Under the pieces are notes generated by a model. It did no database searches, was not told the origin of the DNA, and saw nothing but the letters and a program-made list of their open reading frames with translations. Position numbers and translations under genes: made by a program. A stretch of 64,000 nt of DNA from Rubneribacter badeniensis (GTDB lineage: Bacteria; Actinomycetota; Coriobacteriia; Coriobacteriales; Eggerthellaceae). The stretch is from positions 25,240 to 89,239 of the forward strand of contig NZ_PPEL01000004.1 of the NCBI RefSeq assembly GCF_002899695.1, written 5' to 3'. This document shows, one piece after another, positions 36,706-44,493 of this stretch (the stretch's first letter is position 1; every line of letters begins with the position of its first letter).

Positions 36706-38184
36706 ATGGATCGAGCGCGAAAAACGGAAGGGGACGCGGGGATGCGGGAACGCGGCGATGCCGACGGCGGCGGCCGGCTCGTCGACGCGCGCTGCCTGAC
36801 AGCAGTGTGCGCGCTGTCGTTGTCGACCTTCGTGCAGAACGGTTACGTGTACCCCGCGTCGTCTTCGGGCGAGTCGTGGTCGCTGGTGGCGTACGGGGCG
36901 CTGTACACGCTGGCGTTCGCCTTCTGGGCGGCGCTCGCCCACAGGCGCACGCGCTGGCTGCCGGTCGCGCGCTTGTCCGTCCTCGCCGCGGCGTTGCTCG
37001 CGCTCGGCGCGATCGCGCAGATCGCCGCGCATGCCGTCGGGCTGCCATCGGCCGACCTGCTGGCGGCGTTCGCGCCGCTCGCCCTCGGCCGCTCGTGGGC
37101 CGTCGTCGTCGCCGGGCTCGCGCTGTCCTCCATCGCACCGCGCGGCGTTCCCGTCACCGTTGCGGCCGGCGTGGGGGCGTCCTACGCGGCGCTGCTCGCG
37201 CTCAAGCCGCTGATCGCTGCCGCCCCCGTCATCGTGTACGCGCTGCTGCCGATGCTCGCGCTCGCGCTCGTCGCGCGCCCGGTGGACGCTGCGCGCCGCG
37301 AACTCTCCTCCTTGTGGTCGACCTCTCCGAGCGAGCTCGCGCTCACCAACCCCTCGTCGTTTCCCAGTCCCGGCAACCGGCTGTTCGCCTGCATCGCGCT
37401 GTTCGAGGTGGCCTTCGGCTTCTCCATCCAGTTCGGCGCGGACGCCGCGGCGTGGCAGCAGGACGTCGCGGCGCTGGTCGCGCTCGCGCTCGTGGCGGCA
37501 TGGTGCGCGCGCACGCGCCTCCACTCGCGCGAGGACGCGCTGTTCTATCTGTCCGGTCTGCTCGTGGTGTTCGGGTTCTTCGCCTCCTCGGCGTCCACCG
37601 CGTTCGTCTCGGGCGTCTCCCAGGGGGCGCTTTCGGTGGGCGCCCAGACGTTCAGCGTGCTCACCTGGGCGACGCTTGCCATCATCGCCGCGCGCAACCC
37701 CGCGGGCGGCATCACGGCGCTCGCGACGGGGTTCTGCGCTTCGAACGTCGGTGCCACCGCGGGCGTAGCGCTCGGAGGGTTTCCCGTCGGCGCGCAGGAC
37801 GCCGCGCTCGCCGACGCGCGGCTGCTCGCGCTCGCGCTCGTGGCCGTGGCGCTTGTGGCCTACGTGTGGATCGGTCTTCGGGGGTTCAGCTTTTCCGACG
37901 CCATACAGGGCGTCCTTCCCGTCGAGGTCGTGGCCGCCCCCGCCCCCGAGGCCGCCATCGAAGCCCGCTGCGCGCACCTGGCGGCCGCCCACGGCCTCAC
38001 CGAGCGCGAAGGCGAGGTGTTCGCGCTGCTGGCGCGCGGGCGCAACGGCGCGTTCATCCAGGAGGAGTGCCGCGTGACGCGCAACACCGCCAAGACGCAC
38101 ATACGCCATATCTACCAGAAGCTGAACGTGCACACGCAGCAGGAGCTCATCGACCTGGTGGAGGCCGACCGCTCCGCCGGTTAA
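36706..38184 (+). CDS. Membrane-embedded LuxR-family transcriptional regulator (fourth of four)
   Basis: 492 residues: about 12 hydrophobic segments over residues 28-395, then a C-terminal LuxR helix-turn-helix (LTEREGEVFALLARGRNGAF then CRVTRNTAKTHIRHIYQKLN). The recognition region TRNTAKTHIRHIY keeps the family pattern. AAGGAG precedes ATG 36706. Divergent from the M20/YfcC operon. Confidence 0.82.
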   Translation: MDRARKTEGDAGMRERGDADGGGRLVDARCLTAVCALSLSTFVQNGYVYPASSSGESWSLVAYGALYTLAFAFWAALAHRRTRWLPVARLSVLAAALLALGAIAQIAAHAVGLPSADLLAAFAPLALGRSWAVVVAGLALSSIAPRGVPVTVAAGVGASYAALLALKPLIAAAPVIVYALLPMLALALVARPVDAARRELSSLWSTSPSELALTNPSSFPSPGNRLFACIALFEVAFGFSIQFGADAAAWQQDVAALVALALVAAWCARTRLHSREDALFYLSGLLVVFGFFASSASTAFVSGVSQGALSVGAQTFSVLTWATLAIIAARNPAGGITALATGFCASNVGATAGVALGGFPVGAQDAALADARLLALALVAVALVAYVWIGLRGFSFSDAIQGVLPVEVVAAPAPEAAIEARCAHLAAAHGLTEREGEVFALLARGRNGAFIQEECRVTRNTAKTHIRHIYQKLNVHTQQELIDLVEADRSAG

Positions 38185-38337
38185 CGCTTTTGCCGTTGCG
38201 GCTGCGTTTCGCGCCGTTGTCGAAGATGGGCTGGAAATGGGCGGTTCGTGCCGAAGGGCGGGTGCCCGCGCGCGGCGGCGAGCGGGTGTGGTACGCTGTG
38301 GGACGTCGATGACACGCCGAAGGTAAGGAGCCGAGCC

Positions 38338-38661
38338 ATGCGCGAAGGAAGCGCCCCCAATTTCTGCCCGCCGGTCGAGGAGGGCATCACCCTCGTGCTT
38401 GAAGACGAGGCGGGCGAGCAGACGGAGCTCGAGTTCCTCGGCCTCGTCCTTCACAACGACCGCCGCTACGGGTTCTTCTTCCCGGTGACCGACGAGGCGC
38501 CTGCGGGCTCGTCGGGGGAGGTCGTGCTGCTCGAGGTCACCGAACTTGACGAGGAGGGGCAGCCTGCCGCGTTCGAGCTGGTCGAAGACGAGGGGATCGC
38601 AGCCGAGGTGTACGACGATTTCCGGATCGCGACGAAGGATCTCTACGACTTCGCCGACTGA
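38338..38661 (+). CDS. DUF1292-domain protein
   Basis: 107 residues, strongly acidic. The core ITLVLEDEAGEQTELEFLGLV and YGFFFPVTDE, followed by VVLLEVTELDEEGQPAAFELVEDE (in part), is the DUF1292 pattern (ITLxDExGxExxFExLxxxExxGKxYxxL). In Firmicutes such proteins sit near ruvX and alaS; the role is unknown. AAGGAG precedes ATG 38338. Confidence 0.75.
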   Translation: MREGSAPNFCPPVEEGITLVLEDEAGEQTELEFLGLVLHNDRRYGFFFPVTDEAPAGSSGEVVLLEVTELDEEGQPAAFELVEDEGIAAEVYDDFRIATKDLYDFAD

Positions 38662-38709
38662 CGTCGCGTTTCGATCAGGGCGCGCAGGTCGCGCAAGCGC
38701 GCACGGGGG

Positions 38710-38809
38710 ACCGTGACAGGGGGGCGGGGATAATGTCACGCTCACGAATGTTTTGCGAAGTCCGAATGCATTGCGGAGCGTGACATTATCCCCGCCCCCC
38801 TGTCACGGT
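38710..38809. repeat. Long hairpin repeat element, copy 2
   Basis: Arms of 34 bases (38710-38743 and 38776-38809) are perfect inverted copies, and the 32-base loop matches copy 1 (30269-30300) at 30 positions. The arms differ from copy 1 mainly at one position that stays paired (A in copy 1, G here, with matching change in the other arm). Partial extra ends (CTGTCACGCC) follow to about 38834. Confidence 0.88.
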
Positions 38810-38832
38810 CCTGTCACGCCCCCCCTGTCACG

Positions 38833-38897
38833 CCCTGGATGAGCTTCGGCGCCGCAGCCCTCGCAGACTGCGGCGCCGAAGCTCATCCAGGGTTTTT
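38833..38897 (+). terminator. Strong rho-independent terminator
   Basis: A perfect 25-bp stem (38833-38857 with 38868-38892), a 10-base loop and TTTTT (38893-38897). It probably ends the DUF1292 transcript; the hairpin repeat element lies between that gene and this terminator. Confidence 0.8.
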
Positions 38898-38992
38898 GTG
38901 CCGTTCGGGTTCGATGGGCGCGCCGGGCGCGGGGCGGGCCTTCGGCGAAGCGCGGGTTCGGGGCGAAAGCGCGCCGCGCGAGGCCGTCCCGC

Positions 38993-39187
38993 CTAGCGGC
39001 CGAGCGGATCCCAGCCTGCCGGGGGCTTGACCCGCTCGGACTGCGCGATGGCGGCAAGGTACATCACCTCGTGGTTGATCGCCTTCTCGAGGCGGCACAC
39101 CTCCTCCTCCGTCTCGGCGAACTCGAAGATGCGCGCGGCGGCGCGCCTGATCGAGTCCATCAGCTTCTCGTATTCGGTTCCTTCCAT
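38993..39187 (-). CDS. Small hypothetical protein
   Basis: 64 residues, helical, MEGTEYEKLMDSIRRAAARI then EEEVCRLEKAINHEVMYLAA. GGAGG precedes ATG 39187 at good spacing, which supports it as a real gene. No known family. It is divergent from the XRE-type regulator gene. Confidence 0.6.
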   Translation of the reverse strand: MEGTEYEKLMDSIRRAAARIFEFAETEEEVCRLEKAINHEVMYLAAIAQSERVKPPAGWDPLGR

Positions 39188-39273
39188 CTGAGACCTCCGC
39201 TGCTCTCTTCGCCACGCTACCATGACCCATACGCTTTTCCCTGAGCGCGAAACCCCTTGTTTTCTTGGCGAAA

Positions 39274-39291
39274 CGTAAACTATAGTTTACG
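39274..39291. promoter_or_regulatory. Perfect 18-bp palindrome overlapping the promoter of the XRE regulator
   Basis: CGTAAACTATAGTTTACG equals its own reverse complement. TATAGT inside it (39281-39286) can serve as a -10 for the regulator at 39327, so a bound protein would block transcription. Confidence 0.65.
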
Positions 39292-39326
39292 ACTTTTCCT
39301 CCGACGGGCACTAGCCTTTATTGGGC

Positions 39327-39545
39327 ATGGAGAACACTTCACTAAAAACCCAGCTTGGTGCGAGGATCGCGAGGCTCAGGACGTTGACCGGGCTTTCTCG
39401 AACGACGTTTGCGCTGATGATCGGAGTAAGTCGCCAATACCTTGCCGACATCGAGAAGGGGGAGGCCAACGCGACGGTTGTCATGCTCGAGCGCATCGCG
39501 GGAGGGCTCGGCATGTCGGTCGAGGATTTGTTCTACGATCTGTGA
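39327..39545 (+). CDS. XRE-family helix-turn-helix regulator
   Basis: 72 residues, a single Cro/CI-type domain (LGARIARLRTLTGLSRTTFA, then IGVSRQYLADIEKGEANATV). It ends VEDLFYDL, common in minimal XRE proteins. No good ribosome binding site is seen before ATG 39327. The perfect palindrome upstream suggests self-repression. Confidence 0.85.
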   Translation: MENTSLKTQLGARIARLRTLTGLSRTTFALMIGVSRQYLADIEKGEANATVVMLERIAGGLGMSVEDLFYDL

Positions 39546-39589
39546 GCCGAAGCCCTCGCGAAGGCGCCGGCTTGCGAGGGCTTCGGCTC
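39544..39589. terminator. Perfect 16-bp hairpin between convergent genes
   Basis: GAGCCGAAGCCCTCGC (39544-39559) pairs exactly with 39574-39589 around a 14-base loop. It begins at the stop codon of the XRE gene and faces the end of the next minus-strand gene. No T-run. Confidence 0.5.
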
Positions 39590-39635
39590 GCGCCGGGGCA
39601 GAGAGGCGCTTGCTGCGCCAAAGCGGGATGCGCGC

Positions 39636-40067
39636 TCACAGCTTAACGGGCGTCCAGCTCCCGTCGATGTCGCACATCCACGCCTCGGCGTCCTTCACGG
39701 TGAAGAACGTGAGCGTGTCGTCGTCCGGCCCGTCGTAGCTCTCTCCGAGGCCCGTCATGTGCTCGAACCCGGCGCGGCGCACCTCGTCGCTCGCCCGGTC
39801 GTCCAGGTCGGCGCGGCCGCGCATGATGACCCATCCGCTTCCCGGCCTCCACGCCGTCAGCTCGAACTTGGGGTTGGCCGCAAGCTCGCGGTAGACGTCT
39901 TTCGTGGTGGCGGTGCAGAACCAGATGCGGCCGTCCTTGACGGCGGCGAAGCTGAAGGGGCGCACGTGGGGCTGATCGCCCTCGCAGGTGGCCAGGTACC
40001 AGGCGGGCACGCTTGCGAGGTAGTGCGCGACAGCGTCGATCCCGTCGATCTTCTCTGCGTAGCTCAT
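39636..40067 (-). CDS. Pyridoxamine 5'-phosphate oxidase-like flavin protein
   Basis: 143 residues with the split-barrel signature VPAWYLATCEGDQPHVRPFSF, then IWFCTATTKDVYRELAANPK and GWVIMRGRADL. Members bind FMN or F420 and act as small oxidoreductases or haem-binding proteins; true PdxH has extra C-terminal motifs not seen here. GAAAGGAG precedes ATG 40067. Confidence 0.85.
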   Translation of the reverse strand: MSYAEKIDGIDAVAHYLASVPAWYLATCEGDQPHVRPFSFAAVKDGRIWFCTATTKDVYRELAANPKFELTAWRPGSGWVIMRGRADLDDRASDEVRRAGFEHMTGLGESYDGPDDDTLTFFTVKDAEAWMCDIDGSWTPVKL

Positions 40068-40116
40068 AAGATCTCCTTTCGCATGGGGTGTGTGGCGGGC
40101 CTTCGCGCGACGGACG

Positions 40117-40911
40117 TCACGCGAAGGCGAGGTTCGAGGCCACGACGCAGACGAGCATGAGCGCGACCGCGCCCACGCCCCGCACGTCGAGGGCGGTGCA
40201 GGCGAGGGGGACAAGGCGCGTGCGCCCGACGCCGCCGTGGTAGCACCGGGCGTCCATGGCGGCCGACAGCGTGTCGGCATGGCGAAACGCGCTCGTGAAC
40301 AGCGGCACGACGAGGGCCGAGAGCATGCGCAGCCTTCCCTTCGACAACGTCGCCCCGCGGCTTGCCTGCGCGCGGTGGATCGTGCGCAGCTCGAAGGCGA
40401 ACTGGGGCAGGAAGCGCAGCGCGATGCCCATCATCATGCCCAGCTCGTGCGCCGGGACGCCGAGGGGGCGCAAGAACCCCAGCAGCCATTCGAACGCCTC
40501 GGTGATGTCGAGGGTGGGCGTGGTCAGCGTGAGCAGGCTCATGCCCAGAAGCAGCACGAGCAGACGGCACGCGACGAAGGCCGCCTGCCAAAGCCCCGCC
40601 TCGCTCACGCGGATGATCCACCACTCGAACAGCACGTCCCCGCCTTGCACGAACAACACGTTGAGCAGGGCGGTCGCCACCACGATGAGCGCGAGCGGCG
40701 CGACGGATCTGAACGCCGAGGCCGCGGGGATGCCTGCCAGCGCGAAGAACGCGAACACGAATGCGGCGCACACCAAAAGCCCTGGAAACGACTGCGCCGC
40801 GAACGCCGAGGCCATCACGACAAACGACAGCACGAGCTTCACCCGCGCGTCCATGCGGTGGACGGGGCTCGTGCCGGGCCAGTAGCGGCCGAAGAGGGCG
40901 ACGTCAGGCAT
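40117..40911 (-). CDS. ecfT: ECF transporter transmembrane component EcfT
   Basis: 264 residues, about six hydrophobic segments, and the paired coupling helices marked by ALRFLPQFAFELRTIHRAQASRGA and SAFRHADTLSAAMDARCYHG (each given in part). The two Ala-Arg-Gly-type motifs bind the ATPases. It overlaps ecfA2 by 8 bases and is last in a four-gene riboflavin uptake operon. Confidence 0.93.
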   Translation of the reverse strand: MPDVALFGRYWPGTSPVHRMDARVKLVLSFVVMASAFAAQSFPGLLVCAAFVFAFFALAGIPAASAFRSVAPLALIVVATALLNVLFVQGGDVLFEWWIIRVSEAGLWQAAFVACRLLVLLLGMSLLTLTTPTLDITEAFEWLLGFLRPLGVPAHELGMMMGIALRFLPQFAFELRTIHRAQASRGATLSKGRLRMLSALVVPLFTSAFRHADTLSAAMDARCYHGGVGRTRLVPLACTALDVRGVGAVALMLVCVVASNLAFA

Positions 40912-41941
40912 GGGGGGCCTCCCCGGAAGGCCGAGGCGTCTCGCGCGCGTCTCGCCCCGGCGCGGCGTCGGCCTTCGGCTCGCGGGAGGGCTCGCCGCCG
41001 GTCAGCGCCCTCGCCAGGTCGTCGGCGAGCGATTCCAGGCCGTACAGGTCGCGCGGCAGGTCGAACCCCTCCTCGCGCAGCTCGGCGGCCAGCTTCTGGG
41101 CGGCGGGCACGTCCAGGCCGATGGCCCGCAGCTCCTCTCCGCGGGCGAACACCTCGGCGGGCGTTCCAAGAAAGAACAGCCGCCCCTCGTTCAGCACGAG
41201 CACGCGGTCGGCGAGGCGCGCGAGGTCGTCCATGCTGTGCGACACCATGACCACGGCGCGCCCCGCGCCGTGCAGCTCGGCGATGAGCGAGAGGAACTCC
41301 TCGCGCGCCACCGGGTCGAGTCCGGCCACCGGCTCGTCGAGCACGAGCACGCGCGGCTCCATGGCAAGCACGCCCGCGAACGCGACGCGCCGCTGCTGGC
41401 CGCCGGAAAGCTCGAAGGGGCTCTTGCCGCCCACCTCCTCAGGGTCGAGGTGCACGTCTTCGAGGGCCGCGCGCACGCGCCGCTCGACCTCTTCGGTGGA
41501 AAGTCCCAGGTTGCGGGGGCCGAACGCCACGTCCTCGCGCACGGTGGCCGCGAACAGCTGATGCTCGGGGTACTGGAACACCAGCCCCACCTTTCCGCGG
41601 CATTTCTGGGCGACGCGCTTGTCGGCCAGGTCCTGCCCGTCGAAGAGCACGCGCCCCCGCGCGGGACGGACAAGGCCGTTCATGTGCTGGACGAGCGTGC
41701 TCTTCCCGCTGCCGGTGTGCCCGGCCACGCCAAGGAACTCGCCGTCGGCCAGCGTGAAGTCGATGTCGGCGAGCGCCCACACGGCATCGGCCGTCCCGCC
41801 CCAGGTCGGCGCTCCCTTCTCGAGGGAGGGGGGCTCTTCGATGACGCCGGCCTCGCGCCGGCGCTTCTGGCGGCGCGCGCGCTTCTTCTGGCGCTCGGGA
41901 TCGGCGTAGGCGTAGCTCACGCCTTCGAAAGCAATCGGCAC
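40904..41941 (-). CDS. ecfA2: ECF transporter ATPase EcfA2
   Basis: 345 residues. Walker A is GHTGSGKST, the Q-loop is VFQYPEHQLF, the signature is LSGGQQRR, Walker B is VLVLDEPVAGLD and the switch histidine is in VSHSMDD. A charged Arg/Lys insertion (RQKKRARRQKRRREAG) lies near residue 15, and the C-terminus has an extra low-complexity tail. The start is GTG 41941 after GAAGGAGG; it overlaps ecfA1 by 25 bases. Confidence 0.93.
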   Translation of the reverse strand: MPIAFEGVSYAYADPERQKKRARRQKRRREAGVIEEPPSLEKGAPTWGGTADAVWALADIDFTLADGEFLGVAGHTGSGKSTLVQHMNGLVRPARGRVLFDGQDLADKRVAQKCRGKVGLVFQYPEHQLFAATVREDVAFGPRNLGLSTEEVERRVRAALEDVHLDPEEVGGKSPFELSGGQQRRVAFAGVLAMEPRVLVLDEPVAGLDPVAREEFLSLIAELHGAGRAVVMVSHSMDDLARLADRVLVLNEGRLFFLGTPAEVFARGEELRAIGLDVPAAQKLAAELREEGFDLPRDLYGLESLADDLARALTGGEPSREPKADAAPGRDARETPRPSGEAPHA

Positions 41942-42738
41942 AGCTCCTCCTTCAGGCTCGTCGTTTCGATGTGCACGCCCGCGTCCACCCCGCGGCGCTT
42001 GAGCGCAAGCGACAGCGCGCACGCGAAGGGCACGTCGAGATGCAGCCGCTTGAGCAGGTCGGCCTGCACGAGCACGTCGGCGGGGGCTCCGTCGGCGGCC
42101 ACGCGCCCGCCCTCGAGCACGATGACGCGGTCGGCTTGGGCGGCCTCCTCCATGAAGTGCGTGATCATGACGATGGTCATGCCGCGCTCGTGCAGCGTGC
42201 GGCACACGCGCATGAGGCCCTTGCGCCCGCGCGGGTCGAGCATGGCCGTGGCCTCGTCCAAAACGAGGATGGCCGGCTCCATGGCCAGCACCCCGGCGAT
42301 GGCCACGCGCTGCTTCTGTCCGCCGGAGAGCGCCGCCGTCTCGCGCTTCTCGAACCCCTGCAGGCCCACGTCGGCCAGCGCCGCCGACACGCGCTCGCGC
42401 AGCTCGTCCGTCGGCACGCCCAAGTTCTCCGGGCCGAACGCCACGTCGTTCTCGATGAGGCTGGCCACAAGCTGGTCGTCGGGGTTCTGGAAGACCATGC
42501 CGGCGTGGCTGCGGATGAAGTACACGCTGTCTTTGTCGCGCGTGTCGCGGCCGAGCACGCTCACACGGCCCTCGTCGGGTGCGAGCAGGGCGTTGACGTG
42601 CTTTGCGAGGGTGGACTTCCCCGAGCCGTTGCCGCCGAGTATGCAGACGAACTCGCCCTGCGAGATGCTCGCGCCCACGCCGTCGAGCACGAACGTCTCG
42701 CCGTCGTAGGTGAAGCCCACGTTGTCGAACTCGATCAT
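41917..42738 (-). CDS. ecfA1: ECF transporter ATPase EcfA1
   Basis: 273 residues. Walker A is GGNGSGKST, the Q-loop is VFQNPDDQLVA, the signature is LSGGQKQR, Walker B is ILVLDEATAMLD and the switch is ITHFMEE. With EcfA2 it forms the asymmetric ATPase pair that drives toppling of the S component. It lies between ribU and ecfA2 on the minus strand. Confidence 0.94.
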   Translation of the reverse strand: MIEFDNVGFTYDGETFVLDGVGASISQGEFVCILGGNGSGKSTLAKHVNALLAPDEGRVSVLGRDTRDKDSVYFIRSHAGMVFQNPDDQLVASLIENDVAFGPENLGVPTDELRERVSAALADVGLQGFEKRETAALSGGQKQRVAIAGVLAMEPAILVLDEATAMLDPRGRKGLMRVCRTLHERGMTIVMITHFMEEAAQADRVIVLEGGRVAADGAPADVLVQADLLKRLHLDVPFACALSLALKRRGVDAGVHIETTSLKEELCRLLSKA

Positions 42739-42795
42739 GTCGCGTCCTTCTCCCTCCTTCCCGCGCCCTGCGGCGCGAGGAGGCGATACAGGGGC

Positions 42796-43446
42796 TTACC
42801 GGCCCTTGACCTGCTTTTTCTTCGGCGTGACGAGGTTCGACACGCTCTTGTACACGACGAGGGTGAGCACGGCGTTGAGCGCTCCCTTCGCTAGGTTGAA
42901 CGGCGTCAGGATGGGCAGGATCATGGCGACGACGGCGTCGAGGGGCACGCCGAGCCATGCCGGCGTGACCAGCAGGTTGCCCAGGATGGCCATGAGCGTG
43001 GCGGCGATGACGCTCAGCACGAGGCCGACGACGCCGCTTCTGAACGTGCGGGAGCGGCGGTACACGAGCGCGGCCGGCAGGACGAAGCCCGCCACTACGA
43101 GGATGTTCATGAGCGCGCCGGTGAAGTCGGCCATGAGGATGCCGTGGATGACGGCTCCGACGACGCCCACCGAAAGGCCCGCCGCCGGACCGAACGCGAA
43201 GCCGCACACCATGGCGGGCATGGCCGAGGCGTCGTACTTGAGCCAGGTGACGCCGGGCAGAAGCGGGAACTCGATGAACGACAGCAGCACCCCGATGGCG
43301 CACATGAGGGCCATCGTGACGAGCTGGCGGGTGTCCCAGACGTTGGTGTTGGCGAACTCGTAGGAGGGGGAGGGGCGGGCGGGGGTCGCGGCGTCGTTCG
43401 GCGCTGCGGCTTCGTCTCTTGCGCGTGGTGCGGTGTTGTCCTGCAT
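42796..43446 (-). CDS. ribU: ECF transporter riboflavin-binding component RibU
   Basis: 216 residues with six predicted membrane helices after a 30-residue Ala/Pro-rich N-terminus. The stretch LLSFIEFPLLPGVTWLKYDAS and AMVCGFAFGPAAGLSVGVV is the RibU pattern (FPL...a..LkyD.SdiP.li.gf.fGP). The FMN riboswitch immediately upstream independently supports riboflavin as substrate. GAAAGGAG precedes ATG 43446. Confidence 0.92.
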   Translation of the reverse strand: MQDNTAPRARDEAAAPNDAATPARPSPSYEFANTNVWDTRQLVTMALMCAIGVLLSFIEFPLLPGVTWLKYDASAMPAMVCGFAFGPAAGLSVGVVGAVIHGILMADFTGALMNILVVAGFVLPAALVYRRSRTFRSGVVGLVLSVIAATLMAILGNLLVTPAWLGVPLDAVVAMILPILTPFNLAKGALNAVLTLVVYKSVSNLVTPKKKQVKGR

Positions 43447-43500
43447 GGTGGCTCCTTTCTCGCAAGGCCGCTTCAGATCGGGTCAGGTCTTCCGGCCTTG

Positions 43501-43539
43501 AGAGAAAACGAGCCCGTATGAATTCCATCCATACAGGCT
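43501..43539 (-). terminator. Riboswitch-controlled terminator before ribU
   Basis: A 10-bp stem (43530-43539 with 43511-43520, one G-U pair) followed on the minus strand by CGTTTTCTCT. It lies between the FMN aptamer and the ribU start, as in transcription-terminating riboswitches. Confidence 0.75.
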
Positions 43540-43581
43540 TACACGGAATCCACCAAGCGTTGGGCGCTGGGTGGACGTCTG

Positions 43582-43753
43582 CCTCTTCCATCCGGACTAT
43601 ACCGTTGGTTCCGGGATCCCACCGGAATCAGCCCGAAGCAGCGCGGTCGGGCGCGGTGCCCGGATGCGCCGTTTCGGGGTCGCGGACTTGCGGCATCGGC
43701 GCGGAGCCGAGCCGGATCACCGCCAGTGAGGAATCGCACCTCGCCCTGAAACA
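43582..43753 (-). promoter_or_regulatory. FMN riboswitch (RFN element)
   Basis: Read on the minus strand, the conserved blocks appear in order: TTCAGGGCGAGGTGCGATTC, CTCACTGGCGGT, CGCAAGTCCGCGACCC, GCTGATTCCGGTGGGATCCC and CCAACGGTATAGTCCGGATG then GAAGAGG. FMN binding is expected to favour the downstream terminator and shut off the ribU-ecfA1-ecfA2-ecfT operon. Confidence 0.97.
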
Positions 43754-43768
43754 GAATCCATGGCGCGC

Positions 43769-43774
43769 ATTGTA
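43769..43774 (-). promoter_or_regulatory. -10 element of the ribU operon
   Basis: The minus strand reads TACAAT about 16 bases before the first conserved block of the riboswitch. Confidence 0.5.
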
Positions 43775-43907
43775 TCCGTTCCCGCCGAACGGCGCAAGGG
43801 CGGGGCTGCATTCGCGGCGCGCGATGCATGGCCCTCGTCCCTCGTCCCTCGTCCTCGCTCGGGCTTGCTCGGTGCCTCGCTCGGTTCCCGCAGTGCGAGG
43901 TCTGTCG

Positions 43908-43913
43908 TATAAT
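43908..43913 (+). promoter_or_regulatory. -10 element for the gene at 43972
   Basis: Perfect TATAAT, 58 bases before the start codon. Confidence 0.5.
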
Positions 43914-43971
43914 CGCAGGGGACGGGTCGGGCGGCGGCCAGCCGCTTCGGCTCCGACGGAAAGGGGGCCTT

Positions 43972-44493
43972 ATGGCCGAAAGCAGGATCGTCAACGAGGC
44001 GCGCATCAAGAACCCGCTTGTGAAAGCGGTGCGCGAGCTGCTTGAGCACCGTGCGCTGTGGCTTTATCTGCTCACCGACGAGGCGGCGAAGGCCGGGGCC
44101 GATCCCGCGACGTTCGCTCCGGCGGCCGTCAAGCGCTGCGGCTTGTTCCAGGGCGCGGGCCTCGTGGTGAAGGGGGGCGGCACGAAGAGCCTCAAGAGCC
44201 TCAAGAAGGGCCTGTTCGGAAAGCCCGCGCAGCTCGTGTTCGAGATGGACGTGAAAGAAGTGCGGGACGACCGCTTCGAGCTGGAGTTCCACTACTGCCC
44301 GCTGGTGAAGGCGTGGCAGAAGCAGGGCTGCTCGGACGAGGAGATCGCCGCTTTGTGCGACTGGGCCATGTGCGGCGACCGCGGCATCGGGGAAGCCTAT
44401 GGATGCGCGCTCGACCTTCCCAAGGCCATCGCGAAAGGCGATGACGTCTGCCATCTGGTGTATCGTCGGCTCGATTCGCGCGGTGGGGCATGA
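43972..44493 (+). CDS. L-2-amino-thiazoline-4-carboxylic acid hydrolase-like protein
   Basis: 173 residues. The C-terminal half (FHYCPLVKAWQKQGCSDEEI, ALCDWAMCGDRGIGEAYG, IAKGDDVCHLVYRR) follows the cysteine-containing pattern of the ATC_hydrolase family, originally from a cysteine-producing Pseudomonas pathway but widespread in anaerobes with unknown substrates. AAAGGGGG precedes ATG 43972. The stop overlaps the next start as ATGA, so the two genes are coupled. Confidence 0.7.
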   Translation: MAESRIVNEARIKNPLVKAVRELLEHRALWLYLLTDEAAKAGADPATFAPAAVKRCGLFQGAGLVVKGGGTKSLKSLKKGLFGKPAQLVFEMDVKEVRDDRFELEFHYCPLVKAWQKQGCSDEEIAALCDWAMCGDRGIGEAYGCALDLPKAIAKGDDVCHLVYRRLDSRGGA

